NCBI RefSeq assembly: GCF_040549525.1 | Contig: NZ_JBEPTM010000003.1 | Span: forward strand, 310,001-374,000 | Reading direction: 5' to 3' | DNA: 64,000 bases | Source of the DNA: Lacisediminihabitans sp040549525 | GTDB taxonomy: Bacteria > Actinomycetota > Actinomycetes > Actinomycetales > Microbacteriaceae | In this document: positions 32,939 to 41,583 of the stretch, piece by piece | Layout of the letters: every line of letters starts with the position of its first letter | Position numbering within the stretch: position 1 is the stretch's first letter | The notes under the pieces: model-generated | What the model was told of the DNA's origin: nothing | The model's input: the letters and a program-made list of their open reading frames with translations, nothing else | The model's database searches: none | Made by a program: the position numbers and the translations under genes

Positions 32939-33735
32939 CGCTCATCCCCCGTCTCGTTGTCTCGCTCCGCGCGCGCGATCAGGTCCCTGATGAGCGATTC
33001 GGAGAGCACGAAGTGAAGGGCCGCGATGTCGCCGGCGTCGTCGACCCTTCCCTCGATGACCGCTTGCACGAGGTCGTGGTGCTGGTGGATGGCTGTCTGT
33101 CGCACCGAGTCGGTGTAGGGCTCCGCGCCGAGGTTCAGGCTGATCTTCGTCCGAAGGTCCACCGACAGGTTCACCAACAGCTGATTGTGACTGGCCTCCG
33201 CGATCGCGCGGTGCAGCATCGAGTCGGCGTTGCGGGAGGCATCGTGGTTCGGGGCATCCTGGTATGCCCGAAGGGCCGCCTGAATCCTGATGTCGTCATC
33301 TTCCGTGTGCCGAAGAGCCGCCGTGCGGGCGATCAGCGGTTCGATCAGAGTGCGAGCGTCGAACAGCTCCTCGAACTCGGACCATTTCGGCACCAGATGG
33401 CGGCGAACGTGCTCGGCCGATGTCGGGCCCCAGGTGGAGAGAACGAAGTACCCGCCATTGCGTCCGCGGCGCACCTCGAGGTACCCCGTGTCGGTGAGCT
33501 GCCCCAATGCTTCGCGCACCGAGGTGCGCGACACTCCGAGCATCGACGCGAGTTCGCGTTCGGTCGGAAGCTGCTGTGCAGGCACATACAGTCCGAGAGC
33601 GATGGCGGTGATCAGCCGGTCGGCCACATCGTCGGCGACGTGCCGCGCCACGATGGGGCTTCCCCAGGCGAGGGTCGCGGCGGCGCTGTCATTCGCGGCG
33701 AGAAAAGCCTCTGGCCCCGCGCCGTGCGCGATCAT
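32935..33735 (-). CDS. GntR-family transcriptional regulator (FadR/FCD subgroup)
   Basis: 266 residues. The N-terminal winged HTH (about 30-100) has QQLPTERELASMLGVSRTSVREALGQLTDTGYLEVRRGRNGGYFV. The C-terminal all-helical FCD ligand domain includes FEELFDARTLIEPLIARTAALR and HRAIAEASHNQLL, with Asp/His metal-ligand positions. FadR-type regulators bind short palindromes as dimers and are usually released by an acid or metabolite of the pathway. A fitting palindrome (35016-35032) precedes the first gene of this operon, so it is probably the local repressor. The peptidase and permease genes overlap it on both sides. Confidence 0.92.
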   Translation of the reverse strand: MIAHGAGPEAFLAANDSAAATLAWGSPIVARHVADDVADRLITAIALGLYVPAQQLPTERELASMLGVSRTSVREALGQLTDTGYLEVRRGRNGGYFVLSTWGPTSAEHVRRHLVPKWSEFEELFDARTLIEPLIARTAALRHTEDDDIRIQAALRAYQDAPNHDASRNADSMLHRAIAEASHNQLLVNLSVDLRTKISLNLGAEPYTDSVRQTAIHQHHDLVQAVIEGRVDDAGDIAALHFVLSESLIRDLIARAERDNETGDER

Positions 33736-35003
33736 GATTGCTCCTCTCGGGTGAAGCGGGTGAGGAGGAAGCGCGCCAGGGTGCGCGCGGCCGCCACGAT
33801 GCTGTCGAGTTCCACAGACTCATCCACCCCGTGCATGTCGTGGGCGACTGCGCCGTAACACACGGCGGGAATCTCGAACCCGTTGAGGTAGGTGCGCGCA
33901 TCGGTGGTGCTTCCGAGGGTGAATGCCGTCGGGAGTGTGCCGTGCGCGTCGAAGTGCGCGGCACTGAGGTCTCTCACCAGCGGCGAGTCTGTGGCGAGAA
34001 GGTATCCGTCCGCCCGGAAACCCGTGAGGGTCACCCGGGGAGGAAGCGCGAAGTCGCTTTCCGCCTCGACCAGCTCCGCGATGGCTCGGCGAACTTCCTT
34101 CTCTGCAGTGTCAGGAGTCCACGCTCGGGGGAACCCGACGCGAATGCTCAAGGTCGCCGTCGATGGCGCCGTCGAGGTCCAGTCACCGGAGTGCACCTTG
34201 CCGAGATTGACGTTGTAGGGGTTCTCGCCGATCGCCATGCTCGGTTCCGGCAGCGTGGACGCGAGCTGTTCCGACCACCTGGTGAGGCCGTGAAAGACCT
34301 TCATCCCCAGTTCGAGGGCGTTGGCGTTGAGGTTGGCCTCTTGGGCATGACCGGAGAGCGCGGTCACGTCGACATCGATCCAGAGCACTCCGACCCCGCC
34401 AACCATCAGTCCGAGATCAGTTGGTTCGAGCAGCACGACTTCGGCCGCGGTGATGTCGTGATCGATGATCGAATGAAGCGCTCCATTACCGGTGCACTCC
34501 TCCTCGATGACCGCGAGGAACCCTAGTCGCTGCTGGGAGAAGAGGGCCGGTGCGACCTCAGCGAGGGAGCGAAGGGCAAGGGAGCCGATCGCGAACCCGC
34601 TCTTCATGTCGCCGGTCCCCCTTCCGAAGAGGCGGCCACCCCGCCGCTCGGGTTCGAAGGGAGGCGAGGTCCACAGGTGGGGGGTCATTGCCGGCACGAC
34701 ATCCATGTGGCCGTTCAGCAGTAGTTTCAGGGGCCCGTGACCGGGCGTGCGGGCGAGCACCTGGTAACGCGCAGCCGCGTTGCTCGACTCGGGCTGGGTG
34801 ATTCCCGCGCGCGGGTGAGAGAGAGGCGTGTTCGGGAACGCCAGTTTCTCCGAGCGCAGTCCGATGGCTTCCATCTCTAGGGCGAAGACGTCGAGTGCGC
34901 CCTGTTCGTGGCCCACCGTGCTCGGCGCGCGCACCAGGTCTTCCAGGAAGTGAAACGCGCGCTCGGAATTGCTCGCGATGACGTTATCGAGCTCGGTCAG
35001 CAT
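33732..35003 (-). CDS. M20 family metallopeptidase (ArgE/DapE-like)
   Basis: 423 residues. Zinc-site motifs are LLNGHMDVVP (His, Asp), GRGTGDMKSG (bridging Asp), the EEECTGNG pair (catalytic Glu) and AHDMHGVDE (C-terminal His). A dimerisation domain lies between. These enzymes deacylate N-acyl amino acids or cleave small peptides in the cytoplasm. It is the first gene of the peptide-uptake operon, so it likely acts on the imported compound. AGAGGA precedes the ATG at 4-5 bases. The predicted promoter and the GntR-type palindrome lie immediately upstream. Confidence 0.9.
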   Translation of the reverse strand: MLTELDNVIASNSERAFHFLEDLVRAPSTVGHEQGALDVFALEMEAIGLRSEKLAFPNTPLSHPRAGITQPESSNAAARYQVLARTPGHGPLKLLLNGHMDVVPAMTPHLWTSPPFEPERRGGRLFGRGTGDMKSGFAIGSLALRSLAEVAPALFSQQRLGFLAVIEEECTGNGALHSIIDHDITAAEVVLLEPTDLGLMVGGVGVLWIDVDVTALSGHAQEANLNANALELGMKVFHGLTRWSEQLASTLPEPSMAIGENPYNVNLGKVHSGDWTSTAPSTATLSIRVGFPRAWTPDTAEKEVRRAIAELVEAESDFALPPRVTLTGFRADGYLLATDSPLVRDLSAAHFDAHGTLPTAFTLGSTTDARTYLNGFEIPAVCYGAVAHDMHGVDESVELDSIVAAARTLARFLLTRFTREEQS

Positions 35004-35015
35004 GAATCCTCTTTA

Positions 35016-35032
35016 GGTCTAGAGTCCAGACC
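35016..35032. promoter_or_regulatory. Palindromic operator of the peptide-uptake operon
   Basis: GGTCTAGAGTCCAGACC is a 17-bp palindrome with 8-base arms and one mismatch, 12 bases before the M20 peptidase ATG. On the minus strand TAGGGT (35031-35036) fits a -10, so transcription would begin inside the palindrome, an ideal repressor site. The best candidate binder is the GntR-type protein of the same operon. Confidence 0.65.
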
Positions 35033-35601
35033 CTAATCCTTTTTCAGTCGACTCAGAAGTGCAATCTCGAGAAGTTCCGGATTTGTTACCTGCCGTGTTC
35101 TTCTGCGACACATGGCCGAAACATCAGGTGGAGAAACCACGCCCGGATACTCGCCTCGGGACCCGGAGAGCGATCAATCGATGACGGGCACGCCTTCGAA
35201 TGGGCTCTTGCGATCGTCATCGCCGTCGTGGCGCACGACGAAGGGTGCGACGAATGCGCGCCTGTCGCAGCGGCAATCGAGGAGCTCGGGGGATACCCGA
35301 TGGCGTCCGCTTCGCCGTTTACCTGTCGGTCGACAGCGATAGCAGGGCTGACGTTCCATCGAGGGAAGCCAGGGGCGACCGAAGCTGAGGGATGCGACGC
35401 ACACAGCCCGGTGATGGCGGGTAAGCCCGCCGGATCAGGCTGGCGCCCCCGCCCGGCCCCTCGCTCAACAGCCATACGAGGCGAGCCGGCGCATCCGGTT
35501 CCTTCCGAGCGCGGAAAAGACCGGATGTGCCGTCTCGCCGCGATCGAAAGGGGCAGAGGTCGCGAGAGGACAGGACCGAGGGGCCGGGGCTCCTGAATGA
35601 G
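35033..35601. other. Intergenic stretch without a convincing gene
   Basis: About 570 bases between the peptide-uptake operon and tRNA-Gly. Open frames exist (for example a plus-strand frame ending at 35596) but their composition is unlike neighbouring proteins and they lack credible starts. It contains a GGCGGG-TAAG-CCCGCC hairpin near 35416 and a much stronger 60-base hairpin at 35480-35539. A short non-coding RNA or a gene remnant is possible. Confidence 0.5.
35480..35539. other. Strong 60-base imperfect hairpin
   Basis: Arms pair as GGCGAG/CTCGCC, CGGC/GCCG, CATCCGGT/ACCGGATG and TTCCG/CGGAA around an AGCG loop: 23 Watson-Crick pairs plus one G-T wobble, with one C/T mismatch and a 3x3 internal loop. 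It lies in an otherwise gene-free region 62 bases from tRNA-Gly. It may be a structured RNA or a palindromic repeat element. Confidence 0.6.
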
Positions 35602-35672
35602 AGGGGATGACGGGAATCGAACCCGCGCCATCAGTTTGGAAAACTGAGGCTCTACCATTGAGCTACATCCCC
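35602..35672 (-). tRNA. tRNA-Gly (UCC)
   Basis: 71 bases. Acceptor stem GGGGATG/CATCCCC with discriminator U, D-arm GCTC-AATGGTA-GAGC, anticodon arm TCAGT-TTTCCAA-ACTGA (anticodon UCC) and T-loop TTCGATT. CCA is not encoded. Confidence 0.95.
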
Positions 35673-35831
35673 ATGGGCTGCCGGCCGAGGCCGATTGCGC
35701 GGTTACCACCTTATTACATGAGTGGGGATGCGAGAACCAGCTCGCAGGATCGGTGCGATAGGCTTGCCGAGGCCTATTTTCGGGCGCCTAGCGGCGTTCC
35801 TTCGCTGGGCCACCGGGCCCGACAGGCCCAT

Positions 35832-35905
35832 CGGGATGTAGCTCAGCTTGGTAGAGTGCTCGGTTTGGGGCCGAGATGTCGCAGGTTCGACTCCTGTCAT
35901 CCCGA
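35832..35905 (+). tRNA. tRNA-Pro (UGG)
   Basis: 74 bases. Acceptor CGGGATG/CATCCCG with discriminator A, D-arm GCTC...GAGT, anticodon arm CTCGG-TTTGGGG-CCGAG (anticodon UGG) and T-arm GCAGG-TTCGACT-CCTGT. CCA is not encoded. It lies 69 bases upstream of trigger factor and may share its promoter region. Confidence 0.95.
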
Positions 35906-35974
35906 CATCACCCGCATGACCCCCAGTAGAACTGCCCAAGAATCACGCACACAAGAGCAAGCAGGAGAACCAAC

Positions 35975-37390
35975 GTGAAGACCACGGTCGAGAAGCTGAG
36001 CCCGACACGAGTGAAGCTGAGCATTTCAGTCACTCCCGATGAGCTCAAGCCCAGCATTGATCACGCGTACAGCCACATCGCCGAGTCGGTCAACATCCCC
36101 GGCTTCCGCAAGGGCAAGGTTCCGCCGCCCATCATCGACCAGCGCGTCGGCCGCGACGAGGTGCTCAACCACGCCGTCAGCGATGGTCTCGACAAGTTCT
36201 ACCGCCAGGCCATCGAGGAGCAGAAGATCCGTCCGCTCGGTCGCCCCGAAGCGGATGTCACCGGCCTGCCGAGCACGAAGGACTTCTCCGGCGACCTCGA
36301 GGTGACCGTCGAAGTCGACGTGCGCCCGGAGTTCACCGTTCCGAACCTGGACGGGATCACCCTCACCGTCGACGCGATCGAGGTCACGGATGAGGAGGTC
36401 GAGACCGAGCTGCAGAACCTGCTCTCGCGCTTCGGCACTCTCATCACGGTCGACCGCCCCGCGACCACCGGGGACTTCGCGCAGATCGACCTCGTCGCCA
36501 CCATCGGCGGCAATGAGGTCGACACGGCCAACGCGATCTCGTACGAGGTCGGATCCGGCGACCTGATCGACGGCATCGACGAGGCCCTCGACGGTCTCAG
36601 CGCCGGCGAGACCACCGTCTTCGAGTCCAAGCTGCTCGGAGGCGACAACGAGGGCGAGTCCGCGGAGATCACCGTGAAGCTGCTCGCCGTGAAGGAGCGA
36701 GAGCTTCCCACAGCGGACGACGACTTCGCCCAGATCGCCAGCCAGTTCGACACCATCGGCGAGCTCAAGGACGACATCAAGGTGCAGGTGAGCCGCTCGA
36801 AGGTCTTCGGCCAGGGCACGCAGGCCCGCGACCAGGTCGTCGACAAGCTCCTCGAGTCCGTCGAGATCCCGGTTCCGCCGCAGCTCGTGCTCGACGAGGT
36901 GCACCGTCACCTCGAGAACGAGAACCGTCTCGAGGACGAGGTGCACCGTGCAGAGGTCACCGAGTCGAGCGAGAAGACCTTCCGCAGCCAGATCCTGCTC
37001 GACACGATCGCCGAGGCCGAAGAGGTCAAGGTGAGCCAGGATGAGCTCACGCAGTACCTGATCCAGGGTGCGGCCCAGTACAACATGGAGCCGGGCGAGT
37101 TCATCAAGGTGCTCGACTCCAACGGACAGATCCCCGGCATGATCGGTGAGGTCGCCCGCGGCAAGGCCCTTGCCATCGTGCTGTCGAAGGCGAAGGTCGT
37201 CGACTCCAACGGAGACGACGTCGACATGACCGAGTTCACGGCTCCCGTCACCGGATCCGGCGACGACGACGAGGACTTCGTCGAGGCGAGCGCCGGCTCA
37301 GACGAGCACGAGGGCCACAGCCACGGTGGCGCGAAGGACAGCCACGGCCGTTCAGCCAACAACGAGCACTACGGTCACGACCACAAGTAG
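35975..37390 (+). CDS. tig: Trigger factor, ribosome-bound chaperone
   Basis: 471 residues. The N-terminal ribosome-binding domain has the signature GFRKGKVPP (about 43-51). An FKBP-type PPIase domain follows (about 155-245), then the helical chaperone arms. The C-terminus is an acidic, His-rich tail from about residue 425 with twelve His in the last 29 residues (DEHEGHSHGG ... EHYGHDHK), longer than in E. coli and common in actinobacteria. It binds nascent chains at the ribosome exit. GTG 35975 follows AGGAGA at a good distance. In many actinobacteria tig is followed directly by clpP1-clpP2-clpX; here 8 kb intervene. Confidence 0.95.
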   Translation: MKTTVEKLSPTRVKLSISVTPDELKPSIDHAYSHIAESVNIPGFRKGKVPPPIIDQRVGRDEVLNHAVSDGLDKFYRQAIEEQKIRPLGRPEADVTGLPSTKDFSGDLEVTVEVDVRPEFTVPNLDGITLTVDAIEVTDEEVETELQNLLSRFGTLITVDRPATTGDFAQIDLVATIGGNEVDTANAISYEVGSGDLIDGIDEALDGLSAGETTVFESKLLGGDNEGESAEITVKLLAVKERELPTADDDFAQIASQFDTIGELKDDIKVQVSRSKVFGQGTQARDQVVDKLLESVEIPVPPQLVLDEVHRHLENENRLEDEVHRAEVTESSEKTFRSQILLDTIAEAEEVKVSQDELTQYLIQGAAQYNMEPGEFIKVLDSNGQIPGMIGEVARGKALAIVLSKAKVVDSNGDDVDMTEFTAPVTGSGDDDEDFVEASAGSDEHEGHSHGGAKDSHGRSANNEHYGHDHK

Positions 37391-37453
37391 TCGTGCCGAT
37401 TGACCCCCCGCGTTCGACGGCGATCGCATCGCCGTCGAACCGGAGTTGAGACC

Positions 37454-38368
37454 ATGCTCGATCTCGGCCTGCTCTTCGACGTGGACGGGCCTCTCGCGAG
37501 CCCGGTGAGCCGCAGCATCCGCATTCCCAGCATTCTCGACGACCTCGTGGCTCTGGCCGCCGCGGGGGTGCCGATCGCCTTCATCACGGGTCGATCCGAC
37601 ACCTTCATCCGCGACGAGGTGATCGCCCCGCTGCTGCGCGTCGGGCTCGCCACCGCCCTCGCCGCACCGGGGGCGCGCATGTTCGGTGTGTTCGAAAAGG
37701 GCGGCTCCTGGGCGCCCATCACGAGTGCCGGTATGGGCGAGGTCACCGTCGACGAGAGCGTCGCGCCGCCGGCCTCGATCGTCGACGGAGTGCGTTCACT
37801 GGTCGCCGACGGGTTCTCCGACACGATGTTCTTCGACGAGACGAAGAGGGCGATGATCTCCGTCGAGCAGCGCACCGATGTCTCGCCCGAGACCTACCTG
37901 CATGCCCAGGCGTGGTTCAACGACGCGAGCTTCGCCCTCGCCGCCGCGGCGGGCGTCGGTGTGAAGCTCGGTTCACGATCGGCCCCTGATGCCGCGGGCC
38001 GTGTGTCCTTCCGGCTGGAGTCCACCATCATCTCCACCGACATCGAATCGGTGCGGCTCGACAAGGACCGAGGGGCCGAACGTGCCCTCGAGTACTTCGC
38101 CGGCCTCGGACCGCTCCCCACGCTGTGGCGGTCGGTCGGGGACTCCCGCAGCGACTACCTGATGGCCGACCACCTGCATGGGGCGGGATACGACGTGGCT
38201 CACGTCGACGTGCGCCCCGCGGACGGCATCCTCGAGCGCCCCTACCGCGTCATCGTGGAGGGCGACGCGATCCACGATGAGGCTGGGGCCGCATTCCTCG
38301 GCTACTGGGTGCGGAGACTCGCCGCGAGCTCGGATCCCGGCGCAAGCGACACCGTCGCTGCGTTGTAG
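37454..38368 (+). CDS. HAD superfamily hydrolase
   Basis: 304 residues from ATG 37454. The HAD nucleophile motif is LLFDVDGPL (Asp about residues 7 and 9), motif II is FITGRSD, and the late acidic motif is SVGDSRSDYLMADHL with a Lys in SVRLDKDRG. The large insert between motifs II and III is of the Cof/sugar-phosphatase (type IIB) style. It is a cytoplasmic phosphatase, probably for a sugar or small-molecule phosphate; the substrate is unknown. The last 67 bases overlap the convergent gene on the other strand. Confidence 0.82.
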   Translation: MLDLGLLFDVDGPLASPVSRSIRIPSILDDLVALAAAGVPIAFITGRSDTFIRDEVIAPLLRVGLATALAAPGARMFGVFEKGGSWAPITSAGMGEVTVDESVAPPASIVDGVRSLVADGFSDTMFFDETKRAMISVEQRTDVSPETYLHAQAWFNDASFALAAAAGVGVKLGSRSAPDAAGRVSFRLESTIISTDIESVRLDKDRGAERALEYFAGLGPLPTLWRSVGDSRSDYLMADHLHGAGYDVAHVDVRPADGILERPYRVIVEGDAIHDEAGAAFLGYWVRRLAASSDPGASDTVAAL

Positions 38369-38967
38369 CGCAGCCGCGGCGCCTGCTGCTCGAGCGAGCG
38401 GCAGAAGGATGGGGACGCCGCGGCCAGTGGAAACGCCGTGATCGCGCGCATCCGTCCCGCTTCGCGAACTCCGTAGAGCAGCGCAGCAGCCGTGGCGTGG
38501 CCGACCACGACGGTGCGCACTGCGCTGGCGCCATCGATGGACTGCTGATCGAGCACCAGCAGTGCGTCGCCCGGTGGTTCGATGATGCGGGGGAGTACGG
38601 CGGCGGAGACGCGGGAGAGGAGAGTGCCAGTGCCGACCGGGAGGAATGCGTGCCGCGGGAGGCCGAGAGTGCTCGCGAGGGCGCCATCCAGCCACCGGTC
38701 ACGCTTGAGTCCGTAGGGCGTCTGAACGGTCGAGAGCAGGTAACCGTAGACGTGGAGAAGGCCCGCGTTGCCGATCGGCCACGCGGCCTCGATCGCCGCG
38801 AGGTCGTGCAATCGCTCGAACTCGTCCCGCGCGATCACCGGCGCCGCGATGTTCTCGTCGATGACGGTCGACAGCCCCCAGTCGTCGAAGGCTGAGTTCG
38901 CGGCGTCCGCCCGAATCTGGTCATCGAGCGTCTCGCGGGTCACCTCTCCATCGTAGGGAGGGGTCAC
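38302..38967 (-). CDS. Conserved hypothetical protein, function not recognised
   Basis: About 221 residues from GTG 38967; GTG 38943 or ATG 39003 are alternatives and none has a good ribosome site. The protein is soluble, without signal or membrane segments. A Trp/Pro/Gly-rich block AWPIGNAGLLHVYGYLLSTVQTPYG is followed by RWLDGALASTLGLPRHAFLP and a C-terminal half with VLDQQSIDGASAVRTVVVGHATAAALLYG. Amino-acid composition and codon usage look genuine. It overlaps the HAD gene by 67 bases at the 3' ends and diverges from the Phn-type operon at its 5' end. Confidence 0.6.
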   Translation of the reverse strand: MTPPYDGEVTRETLDDQIRADAANSAFDDWGLSTVIDENIAAPVIARDEFERLHDLAAIEAAWPIGNAGLLHVYGYLLSTVQTPYGLKRDRWLDGALASTLGLPRHAFLPVGTGTLLSRVSAAVLPRIIEPPGDALLVLDQQSIDGASAVRTVVVGHATAAALLYGVREAGRMRAITAFPLAAASPSFCRSLEQQAPRLRYNAATVSLAPGSELAASLRTQ

Positions 38968-39071
38968 CCAGGATTTACACGCTGTTAACCTCCGCGTGGT
39001 CATTTCGTCGCTGTTGTGGTCCTACTGTGGACATTGCGTCCATGAGGGGACGAGGGAATGGGGAGATCCAC

Positions 39072-39815
39072 GTGGCACAGCACGGGAAGGTCATGGTGTT
39101 CGACTTCGACGGCACAGTGTCGCTCGGGGACGGACCCGTGCGCTCCTACGCGCGCTTCGTCGCTGCCGGACTCGAGCGGGCCGAGCGCGACACGTTCCTC
39201 GCCGCCATCGAGGCTGGCCTCGCCGGCGACCTTCCGGACGGGATCGACCCCCTCGACGGGTACGATCTCGTTCGCCTTCTCGCCGCTCCCTTCGCGGTGA
39301 CGGATGCCGCGCACTCTGCCGCGTACTCGAGCAGCCGTGGAGAGCTGGCGAGCGTTGCCGCCCCCATCCTCGCCCCTGTCGGTCTGGCCGCGTTCCTCGC
39401 GGCGGCACGCACGAAAGCCCGACTGGTTCTCGCGACGAATGCGCCAGAGACCCGCATCGCCGAAGCACTCGATTCGCTCGGACTCGCCGGGGCCTTCGAC
39501 GAGGTGCACACGACCGTCGGCAAGCCGGCCGGGCTCGATTCGATCATCGACGGGCTGCTTGCCGATTCGACGGTCGAGGATGCCGCATCCGCCCTCGTGA
39601 GCGTCGGCGACGTCTGGACCAACGACCTCGATCCCGCCCACCGCCGCGGAGCGACGACAGCGCTCGTCGGGCCGCGGAGGGATGCCCGCGCGACGCCGAC
39701 GCTGCACGCCGCTTCGCTCGAGGAGCTCTACCCCCCGCTCTCCGCCTGGCTCGAATCGCCACACCGCACCACCTCCACCGCATCCTCCACTCTCGAAACG
39801 AAGGTAGAAAAGTGA
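39072..39815 (+). CDS. HAD family hydrolase, first gene of the Phn-type transport operon
   Basis: 247 residues from GTG 39072, which follows GGGGAG at 6-7 bases. HAD motif I is VMVFDFDGTVSLG, motif II VLATNAPETR, motif III KPAGLDS and motif IV VSVGDVWTNDLDPAHRRGA. It is a type I HAD phosphatase with a small helical cap. The stop overlaps the phnD-like start by 4 bases, so it belongs to the PhnDCEE operon and may dephosphorylate the imported phospho-compound. It lacks the Lys-containing cap motif that would mark phosphonoacetaldehyde hydrolase, as far as I can judge by eye. Confidence 0.82.
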   Translation: MAQHGKVMVFDFDGTVSLGDGPVRSYARFVAAGLERAERDTFLAAIEAGLAGDLPDGIDPLDGYDLVRLLAAPFAVTDAAHSAAYSSSRGELASVAAPILAPVGLAAFLAAARTKARLVLATNAPETRIAEALDSLGLAGAFDEVHTTVGKPAGLDSIIDGLLADSTVEDAASALVSVGDVWTNDLDPAHRRGATTALVGPRRDARATPTLHAASLEELYPPLSAWLESPHRTTSTASSTLETKVEK

Positions 39816-40798
39816 TCTCCAGAACGGCACTCCTCCGCTCATCGGTCGCCCTGGCTGCAGTCGCAGTCACCGCGGTCACCCTCTCCGGATGCTCGGCCCC
39901 GGCCGGCTCCACCACCAACACCAGCGCGGCCAAGGATCCGACCTCCCTCACCCTCGCGCTGGTCCCGTCGCAGGACCAGGCCGGCCTGGTCGACACGGCG
40001 AAGCCGCTGACCGACATGCTCACCAAGGCGCTGAAGATGCCGGTGACCGGTGTCGTGTCCAAGGACTACCAGGCGGCGGTCGAGGCGATGGGCGCCGGCC
40101 AGGCGCAGATCGGGTTCCTGCCCTCACTGCAGCTGTGGCAGGCGAGCGACCGGTATGGAGCAACCGTCGTGCTGCAGACCGAGCGCAACGGCAACATCAC
40201 CTACCCCGCCCAGTTCATGACCAACAACCCGGACAAGTACTGCACCGACACCCCGGTCGAGCGCGACGGCAAGCTGTTCTGCAACGGCGCCGACGCCCTC
40301 AAGGGACCGGCGGGGCTCTCTTCCATCAAGAAGGTCAGGGGAGCCAAGGTCGCCGTGCTCGGCCCCGGGTCGCCGGCCGGCTACATCTACCCGATTCTCG
40401 CGCTGAAGAATGCCGGACTCAACACCGACACCGACATCCAGCAGATCCCCGTCACGGCCAACGATGCCTCTGTTCTCGCCGTCTACAACGGTGACGCCGA
40501 GGTCGGTTTCAGCTTCTGGGATGCTCGTGACATCGTGAAGAGCGACAAGCCGGACGTGGGAAAGAAGGTGGTGGTGTTCGCGCTCACCGACGAGATCCCG
40601 AACGATGGCGTCGCGCTCACCAAGGACCTCTCGCCCCAGCTTCAGGACAAGATCACGAAGGCGCTCGCTGACTACTCGAACACCCCGGACGGATCGAAGG
40701 TGCTCACCTCCATCTACTCCATCACCAAGCTCGCCCCGGCAAACCCCAAGACCCTCACCGTGGTCGCGGACGCCGCCAAGAAGCTCGGACTGCAGTAA
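39812..40798 (+). CDS. phnD: Phosphate/phosphite/phosphonate ABC transporter binding lipoprotein
   Basis: 328 residues from GTG 39812. Lipoprotein signal with lipobox LSGC (Cys about 27). The PhnD fold shows in LTLALVPSQDQAGLVDTAKPLTDML, VVSKDYQAAVEAMGAGQAQIGFLPSLQLW, KVAVLGPGSPAGYIYPILALKNAG and DAEVGFSFWDARD. Two extra cysteines (YCTDTP and FCNGAD) may form a disulfide. It delivers a phosph(on)ate-like ligand to the PhnE permeases. It overlaps the HAD gene by 4 bases and is 2 bases before the ATPase gene. Confidence 0.9.
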   Translation: MISRTALLRSSVALAAVAVTAVTLSGCSAPAGSTTNTSAAKDPTSLTLALVPSQDQAGLVDTAKPLTDMLTKALKMPVTGVVSKDYQAAVEAMGAGQAQIGFLPSLQLWQASDRYGATVVLQTERNGNITYPAQFMTNNPDKYCTDTPVERDGKLFCNGADALKGPAGLSSIKKVRGAKVAVLGPGSPAGYIYPILALKNAGLNTDTDIQQIPVTANDASVLAVYNGDAEVGFSFWDARDIVKSDKPDVGKKVVVFALTDEIPNDGVALTKDLSPQLQDKITKALADYSNTPDGSKVLTSIYSITKLAPANPKTLTVVADAAKKLGLQ

Positions 40799-40800
40799 CC

Positions 40801-41583
40801 ATGGGTACCGTGCCGTTCTCCATCCACGCGCGGGATGTCACGGTGCGGTACCCGAACGGCGTCGTGGCGCTCGACGGCATCTCCCTCGATATCGACGCGG
40901 GGGAGATGGTGTCGGTCGTCGGGCTCTCCGGCTCGGGCAAGAGCAGCCTCATCCGCACCATCAACGGGCTCGTTCCGGTCACTTCGGGCACTCTCGAGGT
41001 GGGAGGGCGTCAGCTCGAGGCCCTGCGCGGGCGGGAGCTGCGGGCGCTTCGCGGCGACATCGGCATGATCTTCCAGGGCTTCAACCTCGCGAAGAGGGCG
41101 AGCGTGCTCAACAACGTGCTCGTCGGGCGCCTCGCCCACACCCCGAGTTGGCGCACCTTCCTCGGCGCATACCGGCCGGAGGACAAGCAGATCGCGTATG
41201 AGGCACTCGATCGGGTCGGCATCCTCGCCAAGGTCTGGGACCGGGCCTCAACACTCTCCGGCGGCCAGCAGCAGCGCGTCGCGATCGCTCGAGCGCTCTC
41301 GCAGCAGCCGCGGCTCGTGCTCGCCGACGAACCGGTGGCGAGCCTCGATCCACCGACGGCCCACGGGGTGATGGGCGACCTGCGCCGCATCAACCAGGAA
41401 CTCGGCATCACGGTCATCACGAACCTCCACCTCGTGGATCTTGCGCGGCAGTACGGCACCCGGCTCATCGGGCTGCGGGCCGGCGAGGTCGTCTACGACG
41501 GTGCCGTAGCGGATGCCACGGACGCGGTGTTCGAGAAGATCTACGGTCGCTCGATCGAGAACAGGGACGTGCTCGGCGCATGA
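40801..41583 (+). CDS. phnC: Phosphonate-type ABC transporter ATP-binding protein
   Basis: 260 residues. Walker A GLSGSGKSS, Q-loop IFQGFNLAKRASVLNNVLVGRL (the PhnC-specific FNL/VL.NVL.GR pattern), signature LSGGQQQRVAIARAL, Walker B LVLADEPVASLDP and an H-loop variant TVITNLHLVDLA. It energises the two PhnE-like permeases encoded next. ATG 40801 is two bases after the binding-protein stop, and the stop overlaps the first permease by 4 bases. Confidence 0.92.
   Translation: MGTVPFSIHARDVTVRYPNGVVALDGISLDIDAGEMVSVVGLSGSGKSSLIRTINGLVPVTSGTLEVGGRQLEALRGRELRALRGDIGMIFQGFNLAKRASVLNNVLVGRLAHTPSWRTFLGAYRPEDKQIAYEALDRVGILAKVWDRASTLSGGQQQRVAIARALSQQPRLVLADEPVASLDPPTAHGVMGDLRRINQELGITVITNLHLVDLARQYGTRLIGLRAGEVVYDGAVADATDAVFEKIYGRSIENRDVLGA

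Noticed and set aside
30238..32945. Very long ATPase and permease frames that run through upstream genes on the same strand
   Set aside because: The extra N-terminal parts overlap neighbouring genes in other frames. The internal ATGs at 31110 and 31982 give standard family N-termini with 4-base overlaps.
35228..35596. Plus-strand frame with a short sensible stretch (HDEGCDECAPVAAAIEELGGYP)
   Set aside because: No credible start or ribosome site, and the rest is Arg/Pro/Gly-rich low-quality sequence. It could be a gene remnant, but I cannot support a gene.
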